Shown in pieces: positions 17,500 through 25,323 of a stretch of 64,000 nt of DNA; within the stretch, counting starts at the first letter, position 1; every line of letters begins with the position of its first letter. The position numbers were made by a program, and so were the translations under genes. This DNA is from Azospirillum thermophilum (GTDB lineage: Bacteria; Pseudomonadota; Alphaproteobacteria; Azospirillales; Azospirillaceae): the NCBI RefSeq assembly GCF_003130795.1, contig NZ_CP029356.1, positions 62,001 to 126,000 of the forward strand. The letters run 5' to 3'. Under the pieces are notes generated by a model. It saw nothing but the letters and a program-made list of their open reading frames with translations, was not told the origin of the DNA and ran no database searches.

Positions 17500-19508
17500 T
17501 CAGCCGGCTTCGCCGCCCCCCTGCGCCGGGGCCGCTTCCTCCGGCATCACCGCCGGCACCAGCCGCCGCATCGCCAGGCACAGCAGGTCGCCGGTCAGCG
17601 CCTGCTGCCCGCCGGCATGGGCCTCGACCGCGCGCAGCAGCATCTCCACCCGGTCGCGGGCCGACAGGCCGCGGCCCTGGTGCAGCACGGCGGCCATCCG
17701 CTCCTCGCCGAACGGCTCCTGCCCGGCGTTGGTGACCTGCAGGAACCCGTCGGTGCACAGCACCAGCGAATCGTCCTGGTTCAGCACCGTCGCCCCCTCG
17801 GTATAGGGAACGCCGCGGCGGACGCCGAGCGCCGGCCCGCCGGCCTCGTGCAGCCAGTCCACCCCTCCGTCGGCCCGGACGCGGCAGGCGACGCGCTGGC
17901 CGGCGGAGGCGTGCCACAGCATGCCGGTCTGGCGGTCGTACAGCCCGACGAAGGCCGAGACGACGCCGTCGAAGGGGCTCTGCCCGCACAGCCGGTCGTT
18001 GGCGCCGGCCAGGATGCCGGCCGGCGTCATGCCGGGACGCGCCAGCTCGCGGATCGCCCCGCGGACCAGCAGCATCAGGAAGGCGGCCGGCACGCCGCCA
18101 CCGGACACCCCGGCGGTGACCAGCAGGGCATAGCGGTCGTCGAACTCGACGAGGTCGTAGAAATCGCCGCTGACCGTCTGGGCCGGCACCAGCGCACCGA
18201 AGAACTGGCTGTCCCGGCCCGCCGGCATCTGGCGCGGCAGCAGGTTCGCCTGCACGTCGCGGGCGGCGCGCTGCTCCTCCTCGATCAGCATCTCCGCGGC
18301 GGCCAGCTTCTCGGTCTTGGTCTCCAGCTCGGCCGAGCGCATCAGAAGCTGGGCGTCCAGCGTCTCCTCGCGGGCGTTGGCCTGCATCGCCATGGAGCGG
18401 AAGACGCGCGACAGCCGCCCGAACTCGTCGTCGCGCTCCATCGCCTCGTTGAGGGTGAAGGGGTTGAAGCGTCCGGCCTCGACGGCGGCGACGGCCTCGC
18501 CCAGCCGCTCGATCGGCGCCATCTGGCGGCGCGCGAAGCGGACCGCCACGACCAGCCCCAGCGCCAGCACGGCCACCCGATCAGGAAGCCCATCTTCATG
18601 TCGCGGCGGAACATCGCCGCCGGCTCCGCCGCCGACATCCGCACGACCGCCACGCCACCGCCCTGGGCGGCGGCCGGGCCGGCGCCGGCCTTCACGGGCG
18701 CGAAGGCCAGCAGCGTCTCGCCCTCGACCAGGGTCCGCACCTCGGTTCCCGCCGCCGTCTCCTTGGCGGCCTGCAGTCCGGCCTCCGACAGCGGGCCGCC
18801 GCCGGTCTCGCCCATGACGGCGCCGCGCGCCAGGGTGCGGCCGTCGCGGTCGAGCAGCCAGGCCGCCTCCACCGCCCGCGACCCCAGCAGCGCGTCGATC
18901 AGCCCGTCCACCCCGGCCTTGCGCGCGATGTCGGCCAGCCGGCGGACGTCGGCGCCCACCTGGACGATCCGCGGCTTGTCCACGCCGGCGACGCCGGCGA
19001 ACTTCATCAGCTTGCCCCCCTCGACCGCGGCGTCGGACACCAGCGTGGCCGGCGACCGGGTCAGCAGGCCGGTGTAGGCGGCGTGGCGCGGCTGGCCCCT
19101 GGCCTCCTGGCCGAAGACCGGATCGGGGCCGGGCAGGTTGTGCAGATAGGCGCGGCCGCGGTTGTCGGTGATCCACATCTCGTCCGGCCCGCCGGCCTCG
19201 GCGATCTGCTTCAGCCGGTCGGAGATCGCCTTGGGCGGCTGCTTGGCGGCCTCCGCCAGCGCCACGAGATGGGCGGTCAGCGTCGCCTCCGACAGCAGGC
19301 GGTCGCCAAGAAGGGTTTCCACGTCGCGCGGGATCTCGCGGGCCTGGACGGCGGCGCGGGCCAGCAGGGCGGCGGCCATGCGCGCGTCCGCTTCCACCCG
19401 GGCGCGCAGCGCGCTGTGGGCGGTCCAGGCCAGGGCCGTCGTCACCGCGGCGACCGCGAGGACCACCAGCCCGATGATCAGGAGGATCAAACGCCGTTGA
19501 AACGTCAT
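17500..19508 (-). CDS. SpoIIE/PP2C-type phosphatase with membrane sensor and HAMP domains (one frameshift)
   Basis: A membrane-anchored regulator. Residues 1-30 form a helix (TFQRRLILLIIGLVVLAVAA), then an extracytoplasmic sensor region, a second helix, HAMP (ARRQMAPIERLGEAVAAVEA), a coiled coil (ELETKTEKLAAAEMLIEEEQ) and a SpoIIE phosphatase domain (QANLLPRQMPAG, SGDFYDLVEFDDRYALLV, LVLCTDGFLQVTN). The normal GDVSGxG metal motif reads AGVSGGG, so its Asp is Gly; activity is doubtful. A frame break near 18576-18579, inside the second membrane helix (FLIG then VAVLALGLVVAVRF), needs one G restored in a G-run. Proteins of this type usually control an anti-sigma-factor antagonist, but none is adjacent. 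The ATG at 19508 lies 74 bp from the ISAs1 end. Confidence 0.82.
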
Positions 19509-19581
19509 GGGGAACCGCCCGCCTCCGTACCGATCACGATGGACCGCTTCTAACGGGGCAAGCCGCGCAAGTCCAGGCGCG

Positions 19582-19612
19582 CAGGGACGCATCCCACGGC
19601 TATCGCATTTGA
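19582..19612 (+). repeat. left inverted repeat of the ISAs1 element
   Basis: Begins CAGGGACGCATCCCACGG and pairs with 20790-20820 at 26 of 31 positions. The transposase stop codon (19600-19602) is inside it. Confidence 0.8.
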
Positions 19613-20721
19613 GCGAGGATTGAACGGGCGTAGTCGTCGGACCATCCGGCGCGCTTGCGTCTGGCGCGGATGGAGTCGTCGTTTTTCGCGGCGCGCACGA
19701 CGTTGAGGGCGAGCTTTCGCAGGATGGCGAGGTTTTCGGGGCCATGGTCCTTGCGGTTGCGGGCGCGGTCCTCGTCAAAGCTGGTGTCGAGCACCCAATG
19801 GACGGCGGCCTCGATGCTCCAATGGGCGCGCACGGCGCGGGCCAGGGCTTTGGCATCCAGTCGAGCGGAGGAGAGATAGAGGGTGCGGGTGGTCGTCGTG
19901 CGCTGGTCGGCCGCGGTGACGGTGCGCTCGATCAGGCCCAGGGTCTTCAGGCCCGGCAGGGCGGCCTCGTCGGGAAAGCGGCGGTCGGAGGCCAGCCACG
20001 CCACCTCCGGGCTGGTCCAGTGCCGGCGAACCTCGATGCGGCCGTGATCGGCGTCGGTGGTGACGTGGGCGTCGCCCAACGCCGCCGCCGGGTCGGCGAA
20101 GTAGCGCTCCACCTCGGCCCGCAGCGCCGGGCGGTTGTCCTTGAGCGGGAACAGCCAGTCGCCACCCCGCTCCAGAATGGTCTGCGCGGTCTGCGCCTGA
20201 CAATGAAGGGCGTCGCCGGTGACCAGCACGCCGTTGAGGTCGAACAGTTCCAGCAACGCCCGCGCCGCGGTGATCTCGTTCTCGCCCGCCGCCACCGCCC
20301 GCTGCCCCACCACCATCCGGGCGCCGGAGGCAAACGCGGTGACGACATGCAGGGCCGAGCGGCCGGCGGCCCGATCGAAGGAGCCGCGCAGCGTCTTGCC
20401 GTCGATCGCCAGCACTCCGGCGCCATCCTCGCCCAACTGGCCGAGAAATTGCTCAAAGCAGCGCGCGAGCGCCGCCGGGTCCAGCAAGCGGAAGATGCGT
20501 GAGAAGGTGTCGTGGCTGGGCAACCCGCCCGCCAGTTCCAGAAACTCCGCGAACAGCGCCCGCCGGTCGCGGGCGAACAGGGCGAAGTCCACGCAGCTTT
20601 CCGCCCCGCAGATCGATGCCGTCAGCGCGATGGTCAGCACCTCCAGCAGGTCGTGACGCCGGGCATTGCCCGTTCGCGGATCGGGTAGCCCTTGAAAGGA
20701 AATGCGAAACACACCGGCCAT
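19600..20721 (-). CDS. ISAs1-family transposase (DDE type)
   Basis: The transposase of the surrounding element. An N-terminal block LPDPRTGNARRHDLLEVLTI and GLPSHDTFSRIFRLLDP is the DDE_Tnp_1-associated region; the catalytic domain has LAIDGKTLRGSFD, VLVTGDALHCQAQTA and DWLFPLKDNRPALRAEV; the C-terminus has HWSIEAAVHWVLDTSFDEDR and KDHGPENLAILRKLALN. About 373 residues, full length for the family, with no frame breaks, so it may be active. I prefer the ATG at 20721 (AGAGGA 9 nt upstream) over the GTG at 20727. Confidence 0.93.
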   Translation of the reverse strand: MAGVFRISFQGLPDPRTGNARRHDLLEVLTIALTASICGAESCVDFALFARDRRALFAEFLELAGGLPSHDTFSRIFRLLDPAALARCFEQFLGQLGEDGAGVLAIDGKTLRGSFDRAAGRSALHVVTAFASGARMVVGQRAVAAGENEITAARALLELFDLNGVLVTGDALHCQAQTAQTILERGGDWLFPLKDNRPALRAEVERYFADPAAALGDAHVTTDADHGRIEVRRHWTSPEVAWLASDRRFPDEAALPGLKTLGLIERTVTAADQRTTTTRTLYLSSARLDAKALARAVRAHWSIEAAVHWVLDTSFDEDRARNRKDHGPENLAILRKLALNVVRAAKNDDSIRARRKRAGWSDDYARSILAQMR

Positions 20722-20789
20722 CGACACAGTTCCTCTGCCTTGGGCCGATAGTCAGAATCCATTTCCACCCACGACGCTACTCCTCTTTT

Positions 20790-20820
20790 TCAAATGCGAT
20801 TCCCGTGGGACGCATCCCCG
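20790..20820 (-). repeat. right inverted repeat of the ISAs1 element
   Basis: Read outward-in on the minus strand it begins CGGGGATGCGTCCCACGG and pairs with 19582-19612. The transposase promoter probably lies just inside it, between 20721 and 20790. Confidence 0.8.
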
Positions 20821-20941
20821 CAAGGTCGCAGCCCACGGCGGCCCGGCCCGGCAAGGAACTGACCGTAGGCCCGACATTATCGGATTCGTAACCCTGGTGA
20901 GGTTATATGGAGTTCCGACAATCCGTGCCGGGGCGCAACCC

Positions 20942-21316
20942 ATGCCGATGAACGTCCTCGAAGTCGCCATCTACGCCATGGTCCTGACCGCGTCGCAGCC
21001 ACGCCCCTTCGAATGCGTGGCGGTGAAGCCGGAAGGCGTCAACTGCACCAACGGGTTGAGCGCCAGGGCCGACGGTCCGCACCTGCTGTTCAACACCGGG
21101 ATCCAGGTGCGCAAGGACAACCAGGGCCGGGTGACGCTGACCAACGGCCTGCAGACCTACTTCGACGCCTCGGCCTGGGTCGAATTCCGCGACGGCACCG
21201 GCAAGCCGGTGACCAGCGTCCGCAAGACGGGCCCCCTGCGCTTCAAGTTCTCCAACGGCCTGATCTGCGAGGCGATGGGCAATCCGGAGGACATGGCCCG
21301 CTGCTTCCGGCCCTGA
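20942..21316 (+). CDS. hypothetical protein
   Basis: About 124 residues, not recognised. A short hydrophobic N-terminal stretch (NVLEVAIYAMVLTASQ) could be a weak signal or membrane anchor. The rest is a compact mixed-charge domain with Cys in FECVAV, VNCTNG, LICEAM and ARCFRP, perhaps two disulfides if exported. The start is uncertain: ATG at 20942 and 20948 are both possible and neither has a strong SD. It sits just after the ISAs1 element and converges with a small exported protein gene. Confidence 0.5.
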   Translation: MPMNVLEVAIYAMVLTASQPRPFECVAVKPEGVNCTNGLSARADGPHLLFNTGIQVRKDNQGRVTLTNGLQTYFDASAWVEFRDGTGKPVTSVRKTGPLRFKFSNGLICEAMGNPEDMARCFRP

Positions 21317-21335
21317 CGCCGCCCGGCGCCCCCTC

Positions 21336-21701
21336 TCAGGGCCGCGCCCCGCGGCGGTCCAGCTCGTCCTCGATGGCGCGGCGCTCGCGCTGGATGGTCC
21401 GCTGGTCGTCCGCCAGCCTGTCGTACCGGTCGCGCAGCTCGCGGTCGGAATAGCGGCTGTAGGCGTTGCGCTCCGCCGAGGAGCCGGAGCCATCGTTGCG
21501 GCGGTCGCGCGACTCGCTGCCGCTGCGCCGGTTCTCCTGCTCCCGGGACTCGTCAGGATAGCTGTTGGGGTTGACCGCGCGGTTGAGCTGGTCGATCGCC
21601 TGCCCCCAGCCGCTGCGCTCCTGCTGCTGCTGGGCGGCGGCCGGCAAGGACAGGGTGGCGGCTGCGCTAAGCGCGACCGCGGCCAGGGCGAATCGGCGCA
21701 T
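21336..21701 (-). CDS. small exported hypothetical protein, Arg/Asp/Ser-rich
   Basis: A 121-residue protein with a clear Sec signal peptide (RRFALAAVALSAAATLSLPA, cleaved near AAA-QQQ). The mature part is highly charged and low-complexity (SREQENRRSGSESRDRRNDG) and ends in a predicted coiled coil (ELRDRYDRLADDQRTIQRER). No family recognised; probably periplasmic. Start at 21701 chosen so that the signal peptide is N-terminal. Confidence 0.6.
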   Translation of the reverse strand: MRRFALAAVALSAAATLSLPAAAQQQQERSGWGQAIDQLNRAVNPNSYPDESREQENRRSGSESRDRRNDGSGSSAERNAYSRYSDRELRDRYDRLADDQRTIQRERRAIEDELDRRGARP

Positions 21702-21797
21702 GGGACGCTCCCTTTCCGGTTGATCCATACCCGGAACAACCGGAAAGCCGGCCGGACGTCACACCGGAATCGGCCCTGCCCGGGCCGCCTCCCTGCC

Positions 21798-22745
21798 CTA
21801 CCCCAGCCGCGCGCGGTCGTGCGGCGCGCCGAGATCCAGCGCCGGCCCCTTCGGCACGATGCCCGTCGGGTTGATGGTGGCATGGCTGCCGTAATAGTGC
21901 CGCTTGATGTGCTCGAAATTCACCGTCCCGGCGATGCCCGGCACCTGGTAGAGGTCGCGCAGATAGCCCGACAGGTTCGGATAGTCGGCGATCCGCCGCA
22001 GGTTGCACTTGAAGTGGCCGACATAGACCGCATCGAAGCGCACCAGCGTGGTGAACAGGCGCCAGTCGGCCTCGGTCAGCCGGTTGCCGACCAGATAGCG
22101 CCGGGCCGACAGCCGGTCGTCCAGCTCGTCGAGTGCGGCGAACAGCGCGTCGAAGGCCTGCTCGTACTTCTCCTGCGTCGTGGCGAATCCCGCCTTGTAG
22201 ACGCCGTTGTTGACCCGGTCGTAGACGAAGGCGTTGACCCGGTCGATCTCCTCCACCAGCTCCGCCGGGCAATAGTCGGTGTCGTCGGTCGCGATGCCGG
22301 CGAACTCGCCGTTCAGCATGCGGATGATCTCGGCCGATTCGTTGTTCACGATGGTACCGGTCCGCTTGTCCCACAGCACCGGCACGGTGACGCGGCCGCT
22401 GTAGCCGGGCCGGGCCTTCAGATAGACCTCGTAGAGCCGGCGGGATCCCGTGACCGGATCGGGCTCCGGAAACACCCAGCCCTCCCCCAGCATCAGCGGA
22501 TCGACCACGGTGACGCCGATCGCCCCTTCCAGCCCCTTCAGCGCCCGGAAGATCAGCGTGCGATGCGCCCAGGGGCAGGCCAGCGAGACGAACAGGTGGT
22601 AGCGCCCGGCCTCCGGCCGGTAGGCGGTGGAGCCGTCGGCCCGGATGCGGTCGCGGAACTGCGCCTCGGTGCGGACGAAGGCGCCGCCGGTGCTCTTGGT
22701 GTCGTACCACTGGTCGTGCCAGCGGCCGTCGATCAGCAACCCCAT
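21798..22745 (-). CDS. yqjG: S-glutathionyl-(chloro)hydroquinone reductase (YqjG/Ecm4-type Xi-class GST)
   Basis: A Xi-class glutathione transferase that reduces glutathionyl-hydroquinones, releasing hydroquinone through a catalytic Cys. The active site is CPWAHR at Cys57. Other family marks are VDPLMLGEGWVFPEPDPV, VLWDKRTGTIVNNESAEIIR, DRVNNGVYKAGFATTQEKY and the C-terminal HYYGSHATINPTGIVPKGP. At 315 residues it has the full family length. It is transcribed divergently from a LysR regulator (125 bp between starts), an arrangement that suggests local control. Confidence 0.93.
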   Translation of the reverse strand: MGLLIDGRWHDQWYDTKSTGGAFVRTEAQFRDRIRADGSTAYRPEAGRYHLFVSLACPWAHRTLIFRALKGLEGAIGVTVVDPLMLGEGWVFPEPDPVTGSRRLYEVYLKARPGYSGRVTVPVLWDKRTGTIVNNESAEIIRMLNGEFAGIATDDTDYCPAELVEEIDRVNAFVYDRVNNGVYKAGFATTQEKYEQAFDALFAALDELDDRLSARRYLVGNRLTEADWRLFTTLVRFDAVYVGHFKCNLRRIADYPNLSGYLRDLYQVPGIAGTVNFEHIKRHYYGSHATINPTGIVPKGPALDLGAPHDRARLG

Positions 22746-22870
22746 GACCTTTCCTCCTCCTGCCCAGTTCCGCCGTCCGGCTTTTCAACGCAGCAAGAAA
22801 TAGGTCCGATCCGCCTCCACGGTAATGCAGCGTGCTGGCACTTGATTGTCGCCGGGTATAGAACAATGCC

Positions 22871-23809
22871 ATGGACCGTCTCGACGACATGCTCGCCTTC
22901 ATCAAGGTGGTGGACACCAAGAGCTTCACCGCCGCGGCGGAGAGGCTGAACCTGTCCAAATCCGTGGTCTCCCGCCGCATCGGCGAGCTGGAGAACCGCC
23001 TCGGCGCCCGGCTGCTGAACCGCACCACGCGCAAGCTCAGCCTGACCGAGGTCGGGCAGGCCTTCTACGAGCGGTGCACCCGCATCCTCGCCGACCTGGA
23101 CGAGGCGGAGCAGGCGGTGGCCGATCTGCACGCCGCCCCGCGCGGCCGGCTGCGGCTGAACGCCCCGACCTCCTTCGGCGTCCGTCATCTGGCGCCCGCG
23201 ATCGCGGAGTTCCTGGAGCGCTATCCGGACATCGAGGTCGACATGGACCTCAACGACCGCTTCGTCGACCTGATCGACGAGGGGTACGACGTCGCCATCC
23301 GCATCGGGCGCCTGCGCGACAGCACGCTGGTCGCCCGGCGGCTGGCGCCGGTGCGCCGGGTGGTCTGCGCCAGCCCGGCCTACCTGGAGAAGTACGGCAC
23401 GCCCGCCGTGCCGGAGGATCTGGCCGACCACCGCTGCCTGATCTACACCAACACGCCGGCCGCCGAGCAGTGGCAGTTCCGCGTGAACGGGGAACTGCGG
23501 TCGGTGCGCGTCGCCGGCCCCATGCGCTCCAACAACGGCGACATGCTGCGCGAGGCGGCGATGGCCGGAATCGGCGTCCTGATGACGCCGACCTTCATCT
23601 GCGGCGAGGCGCTGTCCTCAGGCGCGCTGAAGCTGGTGCTGGCGGAGTTCATGTACTCCGACATCGCGGTCAACGCCGTCTATCCGCAGAACCGCCACCT
23701 GTCGCCCAAGGTGCGGGTCTTCGTCGATTTCCTCGCCCGGCGCTTCGGGCCGCAGCCCTACTGGGACTGCGCGCTGGTCCGCGACCTGCCGGAGATCGTG
23801 CAGGCCTGA
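22871..23809 (+). CDS. LysR-family transcriptional regulator
   Basis: 312 residues. The N-terminal winged helix-turn-helix is DMLAFIKVVDTKSFTAAAER, then LNLSKSVVSRRIGELENRLG, followed by the LysR substrate-binding domain (APTSFGVRHLAPAIAEFLER and DVAIRIGRLRDSTLVARRLA). The closest type is the CrgA/AaeR-like group with the RIGRLRDSTLVARRL signature. It is divergent from yqjG and probably controls it, and itself, through the 22746-22870 gap. That gap contains a -10-like TATAGA 11 bp before the ATG; no clean T-N11-A box could be singled out. Confidence 0.9.
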   Translation: MDRLDDMLAFIKVVDTKSFTAAAERLNLSKSVVSRRIGELENRLGARLLNRTTRKLSLTEVGQAFYERCTRILADLDEAEQAVADLHAAPRGRLRLNAPTSFGVRHLAPAIAEFLERYPDIEVDMDLNDRFVDLIDEGYDVAIRIGRLRDSTLVARRLAPVRRVVCASPAYLEKYGTPAVPEDLADHRCLIYTNTPAAEQWQFRVNGELRSVRVAGPMRSNNGDMLREAAMAGIGVLMTPTFICGEALSSGALKLVLAEFMYSDIAVNAVYPQNRHLSPKVRVFVDFLARRFGPQPYWDCALVRDLPEIVQA

Positions 23810-23835
23810 TCCCCCGGCCGCCGGTCCCGCCCGGC

Positions 23836-24246
23836 CTATTCGTCGGACTTGGTCGCGTCGGGTTTCGGCTGGCGCGAGCGCGAGCGCAGGTTCAGCGCCG
23901 TCAGGAAGCTGGTGCCCTGCTGCTGGCCCGCCGCGGCGGTCTCCCCCTTCCTCGGCGCGGTGGCGAGGAAGCCGCCGACGCGGGCGCGCAGTTCGACCGC
24001 GTCGTGGGCGGCATGGTCGGCATGGTCGGCCACCTGGCGGCGGACCTCCGGATCCAGCGTGTTGAAGGCGCGGGAGGCGAACTCGAAGGCCGGCTGCGAT
24101 TTGGTGGCGATCACCTGGCGCAGGGCCTTGGAGACGAGCACGGTGTCCAGTCCGCCCGGACCGTCCACGCCGTCCAGAACGTCGGCCAGGATGCCGATCG
24201 CCTGGATGGTCTGGCTGTCATCCAGCGAGAGTGCCTGAGTGTCCAT
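23836..24246 (-). CDS. hypothetical protein
   Basis: 136 residues, predicted mostly alpha-helical, not recognised. The N-terminal part (DTQALSLDDSQTIQAIGILA) and VSKALRQVIATKSQPAFEFA precede a His/Asp-rich helix (QVADHADHAAHDAVELRARV); the tail is basic and polar. Start at 24246 chosen because AGGAA lies 8 nt upstream; the ATG at 24255 has SD-like bases directly against it. It converges with the LysR gene. Confidence 0.55.
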   Translation of the reverse strand: MDTQALSLDDSQTIQAIGILADVLDGVDGPGGLDTVLVSKALRQVIATKSQPAFEFASRAFNTLDPEVRRQVADHADHAAHDAVELRARVGGFLATAPRKGETAAAGQQQGTSFLTALNLRSRSRQPKPDATKSDE

Positions 24247-24386
24247 ACGGTCCATTCCTATCGTCTCCGGCGACGGGAGGGGCCGTGGCCCCGGGCCGGC
24301 GCGGCGTTCTCGCGCCGTTCGGCCAGCATATGACGGGATGCAACCCGTGGCAATGCGCAACGGCCGGCCGGTCTGCGGCCGCGCGG

Positions 24387-25307
24387 CTACCGCCGGTTCA
24401 CCATCGCGACGCCGGCCGCCACCACCGCCATGCCGACCAGCGCCGTGACGCCCAGCCGCTCGTCGAACATCGCCCAGGCGACGACGGCGGTCACCGGCGG
24501 CGTCAGGTGGAACAGGCTGGCGACCTTGGCCGCCGCTCCGCGCCGGATCAGCGCGAACAGCAGGAAGATGGCGCCGATCGACAGAACGCCGCTCAGCCAC
24601 AGCAGCGCGAAGACGAACTCGCCGGTCCAGCGGATGTGCATCGTCTCGACCAGCGGGGCCACCACCGCCAGAACCAGCGCCGTCGCGGCATACTGGATCG
24701 CCGCGCCGCTGCGCAGATCCATCGAGCCGCCGTGCCGCTTCTGGTAGAGCGTCCCGAAGGTGATGCCGAGCAGGGCCGCGACCGCGAACCCCATGCCGCC
24801 GAGGCTGGCGGCGGTGACGCTCAGTTTCTCCCGGACCACCAGCGCGACGCCGGCCAGCCCCAGCAGCAGCCCGGCCCACTGCCGTCCGGTCACCCGCTCG
24901 CCCAGCAGCGGGCCGGACAGGGTGGCGGTCAGCAGCGGCTGCAGCCCGACGATCAGCGCCGTGACCCCGGCCGACACGCCCTTGGAGATCGCGATGAAGA
25001 CGCCGCTGAGATAGACGCCGTGAACGAGAAGGCCGGCAAGCGCGATCCGCCCGATCTCCGCCGGGCGGCGCGGCCAGGGCGCACGGGCGACGAGCGCCGC
25101 CAGGGCGAGCACGGCGGCGACCAGCGTCAGCCGGACCAGCAGGAAGGTCAGCGGCTCCGCATAGGGCAGGCCGAACTTCGCCCCGATGAAGCCGGTGCTC
25201 CACAGCAGGACGAAGACCGCCGGCATCAGCGAGACCCAGCCGGTCCCCCCGCCCGCCGGTCCCCCGGCCGTCCCCTTCGCGTCCGCGCAGGCCGCGCGCT
25301 CACCCAT
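24387..25307 (-). CDS. EamA-family (DMT) transporter
   Basis: A ten-helix inner-membrane metabolite exporter of the drug/metabolite transporter superfamily, with two EamA repeats. The first begins LMPAVFVLLWSTGFIGAKFG, the family hallmark; the second starts around GMGFAVAALLGITFGTLYQK. It ends GVTALVGMAVVAAGVAMVNR. Substrate unknown. Start 25307 has GGAG 10 nt upstream and lies 16 bp after the stop of the CPA1 antiporter, so the two are probably cotranscribed. Confidence 0.88.
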   Translation of the reverse strand: MGERAACADAKGTAGGPAGGGTGWVSLMPAVFVLLWSTGFIGAKFGLPYAEPLTFLLVRLTLVAAVLALAALVARAPWPRRPAEIGRIALAGLLVHGVYLSGVFIAISKGVSAGVTALIVGLQPLLTATLSGPLLGERVTGRQWAGLLLGLAGVALVVREKLSVTAASLGGMGFAVAALLGITFGTLYQKRHGGSMDLRSGAAIQYAATALVLAVVAPLVETMHIRWTGEFVFALLWLSGVLSIGAIFLLFALIRRGAAAKVASLFHLTPPVTAVVAWAMFDERLGVTALVGMAVVAAGVAMVNRR

Positions 25308-25323
25308 TCCCTGCGGTCTCCCC

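Larger units (their letters stand above)
19582..20820 (-). mobile_element. ISAs1-family insertion sequence, apparently complete
   Basis: A 1239-bp element with one transposase gene. The ends are imperfect inverted repeats of 31 bp (19582-19612 and 20790-20820) that match at 26 positions and share the block TCCCACGG followed by ATCGCATTTGA. The left repeat contains the end of the transposase gene. No exact target duplication is visible: the flanks are TCCAGGCGCG on the left and CAAGGTCGCA on the right. It lies between the phosphatase gene and a small hypothetical gene and interrupts neither. Confidence 0.88.

Noticed and set aside
19572..20830. Target-site duplication of the ISAs1 element
   Set aside because: TCCAGGCGCG and CAAGGTCGCA are not similar enough to call.
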